64,000 bases of DNA, taken from positions 1 to 64,000 of the forward strand of contig JAISUH010000047.1 in the NCBI GenBank assembly GCA_031272205.1, written 5' to 3'. Source of the DNA: Dysgonamonadaceae bacterium. Lineage in GTDB: Bacteria > Bacteroidota > Bacteroidia > Bacteroidales > Dysgonomonadaceae. The notes under the pieces are model-generated. The model was given only the letters and a program-made list of their open reading frames with translations. It did not search any database and was not told where the DNA came from. A program made the position numbers and the translations under genes. Positions within the stretch are counted from its first letter, which is position 1; each line of letters opens with the position of its first letter. Shown piece by piece: positions 61,475 to 64,000 of the stretch.

Positions 61475-62170
61475 TTAATTTGCTGTCGCGTTTTCTTGCG
61501 GCACCTCGATTAACTGCATGTTTTCGCAGCGGATAATCCGTCCGGGAAAGGCCTGTACCACGGAATAATTGTGTGTGGACATAATGACCGCCGTCCCTTT
61601 TTCGGCGATGGATTTCAGCAGGGCTACAATCTGACTTCCCGTTTCGGGATCGAGGTTCCCCGTAGGTTCATCGGCAAGGATGAGCGGAGGCGAGTTGAGA
61701 AGCGCCCGCGCTATGACGATACGCTGCTGTTCGCCGCCCGACAATTCGTGCGGCATCTTGTAAGCTTTGTTTTGCATGCCCACTTGCACCAGCACCTCGT
61801 GAATACGGTCTTTGATAGCGATTTTGTTTTTCCAGCCCGTTGCACGCAGCACAAATTCGAGGTTTTTCTCCACCGTGCGGTCGATAAGCAATTGGAAATC
61901 CTGAAAAACAATGCCGATTTTTCGACGGAGGTAGGGAATCTGCTTGCGTTTTATTGCGGGCAGTTCGTTATTGAAAACCAAGGCTTCGCCCGACTCAATC
62001 GGTATTTCACAATACATGCTTTTCAGCAGCGTGCTTTTTCCGGAACCCACTTTCCCGATGATATACAGAAATTCTCCCCGATTTATTTCCAAATGAACCC
62101 CGCGGAGAATGATGTTTTCCTCACGGTTCAATTGCACATCGGTGTATTTTACCAATAGTTCGTTATCCAT
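61475..62170 (-). CDS. ftsE: FtsE-like ABC transporter ATP-binding protein
   Basis: The 231-residue ATPase has Walker [10 protein letters not shown] (about 39-47), signature [16 protein letters not shown], Walker [13 protein letters not shown] and H-loop MSTHNY. This layout and the [15 protein letters not shown] block match FtsE, which with FtsX controls septal and lateral wall hydrolases. No ftsX gene is adjacent. It begins two bases after the DUF4870 gene. LolD-type ATPases are the main alternative. Confidence 0.85.
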   Translation of the reverse strand: MDNELLVKYTDVQLNREENIILRGVHLEINRGEFLYIIGKVGSGKSTLLKSMYCEIPIESGEALVFNNELPAIKRKQIPYLRRKIGIVFQDFQLLIDRTVEKNLEFVLRATGWKNKIAIKDRIHEVLVQVGMQNKAYKMPHELSGGEQQRIVIARALLNSPPLILADEPTGNLDPETGSQIVALLKSIAEKGTAVIMSTHNYSVVQAFPGRIIRCENMQLIEVPQENATAN

Positions 62171-62172
62171 GT

Positions 62173-62616
62173 TTATTTTATAAATTCAATCGACAACGGA
62201 TATTTCCATGTTTCTCCATTTGCGGCTTTTATGGCGGCAATGATGATGGATACGGTCATGACCACACCCAATGCGATTAGCAACACAATGCCAATCACCA
62301 AAAGGCAGAGGATGGTTGCTGCAATGGAATATAAAAAGTAGCTGATGATGAAATTCAGGATGTTTTTCCCGTTCGCATCCACGTTTTTGTTGTCCTTGTT
62401 GGCCAACCACATAAAAAGCGGGATAATAAATATGCAGAGAAATTGCGAAAGGTGCATCAGCACGATATACGTCTTCTCATCCATGCCCCATAATGTTGTG
62501 TGGGGAGGCCGGGGCGTTTCGTTCAACAAACGTGTTTTCTCGCGCTGGTATTCCTCTTCCGTGAGGCTGCCTTTGGCTCTCAAATCGTCTAAAATCTTTA
62601 AATCTTCGTAGTTCAT
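62173..62616 (-). CDS. DUF4870 membrane protein with N-terminal SHOCT-like segment
   Basis: The 147-residue protein begins with LKILDDLRAKGSLTEEEYQREKTRLL, a SHOCT-type short helical motif. It continues with the DUF4870 pattern MHLSQFLCIFIIPLFMWLANKDNKNVDANGKNILNF and further membrane segments (FIISYFLYSIAATILCLLVIGIVLLIALGVVMTVSIIIAAI). Function is unknown. It is probably in one transcript with the FtsE-like gene. Confidence 0.85.
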   Translation of the reverse strand: MNYEDLKILDDLRAKGSLTEEEYQREKTRLLNETPRPPHTTLWGMDEKTYIVLMHLSQFLCIFIIPLFMWLANKDNKNVDANGKNILNFIISYFLYSIAATILCLLVIGIVLLIALGVVMTVSIIIAAIKAANGETWKYPLSIEFIK

Positions 62617-62661
62617 GATTTCTTTAATTTTAAGTCATAAAAAAACAAAACTGATTTAGTT

Positions 62662-63069
62662 TCACAAAGATATATTTTTTTTCGATTTCCGCTTCTTTGT
62701 GAGATAAATAAATGCAATGACGGTAGCAACTAACGAGCCTAAGGTATCGGCATAAAAATCGAAGCGGTCGCCGCTGCGCGTCGGAAAATAATTATCCTGC
62801 AACCATTCCACCACGGCGCCGTATATCATGGGCAACAAAAAGCACCAGAAGATCCATCTCCATTTATTGGGATTTCCGTTGTGCATCTGATAATAATCGA
62901 AATAACACACAGCCGAGAGGGTGAAAAACATGCCGAAATGCACCACTTTGTCCCAAGGAATTCCCGAAGGCATATTGGGAATGGAATTGCCGTTCCAAAG
63001 GCATGTTGCCGCAAAAATAAGAAAGACGACAAGGAGGGGGAGCAATATGTGGCGAAAAATTTTTTTCAT
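62662..63069 (-). CDS. VanZ-family membrane protein
   Basis: The 135-residue product has four probable membrane segments. It carries the VanZ-like pattern SGIPWDKVVHFGMFFTLSAVCYFD and LLPMIYGAVVEWLQDNYFPTRSGDRFDFYADTLGSLVATVIAFIYL. The ORF track starts at 63138, but a -7 box at 63104-63111 lies inside that extension, and the ATG at 63069 (MKKIFRHILLPLLVVF) gives a natural membrane-protein start. VanZ-like proteins have no settled function in this phylum. Confidence 0.88.
   Translation of the reverse strand: MKKIFRHILLPLLVVFLIFAATCLWNGNSIPNMPSGIPWDKVVHFGMFFTLSAVCYFDYYQMHNGNPNKWRWIFWCFLLPMIYGAVVEWLQDNYFPTRSGDRFDFYADTLGSLVATVIAFIYLTKKRKSKKNISL
62665..62672 (-). promoter_or_regulatory. -7 element of the DUF4870-ftsE unit
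   Basis: It reads TATCTTTG on the minus strand, 48 bases before the DUF4870 start and overlapping the 3' end of the VanZ gene. No -33 match was found. Confidence 0.45.
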
Positions 63070-63103
63070 TGAAAACGATGTTTTAGTAACGGATTTTTTG
63101 CTA

Positions 63104-63111
63104 CAAAGGTA
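63104..63111 (-). promoter_or_regulatory. -7 element of the VanZ gene
   Basis: It reads TACCTTTG on the minus strand and lies 34 bases before the preferred start at 63069. It argues against the longer ORF. No -33 box at proper spacing was seen. Confidence 0.5.
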
Positions 63112-63239
63112 ATAATTATTCGGTTTAAGCGCGTTCAATTAAAAACATATAACTAAAAGCGCTGCGTATTTTCATAAAAATTTCGTTTCTTTGCCCGAAA
63201 ATTAAACGATCGTAATGGATGAAAACCGATAAAATTTGT

Positions 63240-64000
63240 ATGAAAAAAATATGCTGCGTGGCTTTGGCCTCTCTTTCTTTTTTTGCAATTGAGGCTCAAG
63301 ACTCCCTCTCGAATAAAAATAAACGCTATTTCGATATCGATAAAAATATCGATATTTTCAATTCCGTTCTTCGGAATTTGGATATGTTTTATGTGGATAA
63401 AATAGAACCAAACAGTCTTGTGCAACGAACCATCGCCAATATGCTGGCCGGATTGGATCCATATACCGAGTATTATCCCGAAGAGAACGTCAGCGATTTG
63501 CGTTTTCTCACCACGGGCGAATATGCCGGAATAGGAGCCATTATCTCTTACAACGACAAGCGGGTGATCATCAATGAACCCTACGAAGGTCTTCCCGCTG
63601 CCAAAGCCGGATTGAAAGCGGGTGACCAAATACTCGAAATCGACGGACAAGATATGCGAAAATCGACAGTGAAAGAGGTGAGCAATAAATTGAAAGGCAC
63701 GCCCGGCACAACTTTAATCATCGAGATACAACGTCCGGGCGAACAGAAAAGTCGCAAAATCACCGTTCTCCGTGAAAAAATAGCCATCCCTGCGGTTACG
63801 TACTCCACCGTTGCCGACGGAAATATTGGTTATCTCCATTTTGCCGGATTTACCGACAAAAGTTCGGAGGAGTTTAAGCGGACAGTGGTTGATTTGAAAT
63901 CGAAGGGTGCAACTTCCTTAGTGATCGACCTGCGTGGAAATGGCGGCGGCATCCTCGATGAGGCGGTGAATATCGTTAACCTGTTTGTGCCGAAAGGAAC
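63240..64000 (+). CDS. S41-family carboxy-terminal processing protease (CtpA-like), 3' end cut by window
   Basis: The frame is open from ATG 63240 to the window end (253 codons) and is absent from the ORF track because no stop is reached. A signal peptide (MKKICCVALASLSFFAIEA) is followed by an N-terminal helix region (FNSVLRNLDMFYVDKI...MLAGLDPYTEYYP). A PDZ domain (PAAKAGLKAGDQILEIDGQ) and the beginning of the protease core (NIGYLHFAGFTD, LVIDLRGNGGGILDEAV) come next. The catalytic Ser/Lys lie beyond the window. These proteases trim proteins in the periplasm. Confidence 0.94.
   Translation, partial: MKKICCVALASLSFFAIEAQDSLSNKNKRYFDIDKNIDIFNSVLRNLDMFYVDKIEPNSLVQRTIANMLAGLDPYTEYYPEENVSDLRFLTTGEYAGIGAIISYNDKRVIINEPYEGLPAAKAGLKAGDQILEIDGQDMRKSTVKEVSNKLKGTPGTTLIIEIQRPGEQKSRKITVLREKIAIPAVTYSTVADGNIGYLHFAGFTDKSSEEFKRTVVDLKSKGATSLVIDLRGNGGGILDEAVNIVNLFVPKG

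Overview
The window comes from a chromosome of the phylum Bacteroidota, order Bacteroidales. The evidence is a SusC/SusD pair, a hybrid two-component sensor of the Reg_prop/Y_Y_Y/AraC type, and promoters of the TTTG-N19..20-TAnnTTTG form instead of -35/-10 boxes. The lineage cannot be narrowed safely from one window. No phage, complete insertion sequence, rRNA operon or CRISPR array was seen. One tRNA (Gly, GCC) is present.

Region 1 (1-25.9 kb) is mostly core genome. It opens with a truncated GH5 cellulase-like gene (minus strand). Then come a zinc-ribbon membrane protein, uvrB, fhs, a geranylgeranyl-reductase-like flavoprotein, pruA, a membrane zinc peptidase, a divergent tryptophanase-family lyase, an ROK sugar kinase, recO and rplS. 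Next are a BlaI/M56 (BlaR1-like) signalling pair, purH, the elongasome cluster mreB-mreC-mreD-mrdA-rodA, a small acidic protein, an OmpA-type lipoprotein, a free methionine-R-sulfoxide reductase and tRNA-Gly.

Region 2 (25.9-27.3 kb) is a 1.4 kb gene-free stretch packed with short palindromes, a near-perfect 30 bp palindrome, two identical 101 bp elements with 12 bp terminal inverted repeats, and simple repeats.

Region 3 (27.3-50.1 kb) is a polysaccharide utilisation locus (PUL) on the + strand. Its order is: IPT/TIG-NHL lipoprotein, SusC, SusD, a DUF1735/DUF4973-like surface lipoprotein, a glutaminase-A-like (DUF4965/DUF1793) enzyme, a GH127-type beta-L-arabinofuranosidase, the hybrid two-component regulator, an unassigned putative glycoside hydrolase, GH125 and GH92 alpha-mannosidases. 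GH125 and GH92 indicate an alpha-mannose-containing glycan. A consensus promoter directly before GH125 could uncouple these two from the rest. Region 4 (50.2-53.5 kb, minus strand, convergent) holds an exported Gfo/Idh/MocA oxidoreductase, a DUF1080 lipoprotein and a sugar isomerase/epimerase-like lipoprotein. This set matches the oxidative 3-keto-glycoside cleavage pathway and sits against the PUL.

Region 5 (53.7-64 kb) returns to housekeeping genes. A minus-strand string runs topoisomerase IV subunit A, outer-membrane-like DUF3316 protein, MalY/PatB-type C-S lyase, SlyD-like FKBP and aroC. It is followed by an M48 lipoprotein peptidase, a DUF4870 protein with an FtsE-like ATPase, a VanZ protein and the start of an S41 (CtpA-like) protease cut by the window end.

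The best candidates for something undescribed are the unassigned 740-residue putative glycoside hydrolase, the divergent tryptophanase homologue lacking the usual PLP-contacting arginine, the BlaR1-like peptidase carrying two SusC-plug-like repeats, and the hairpin-rich repeat region.
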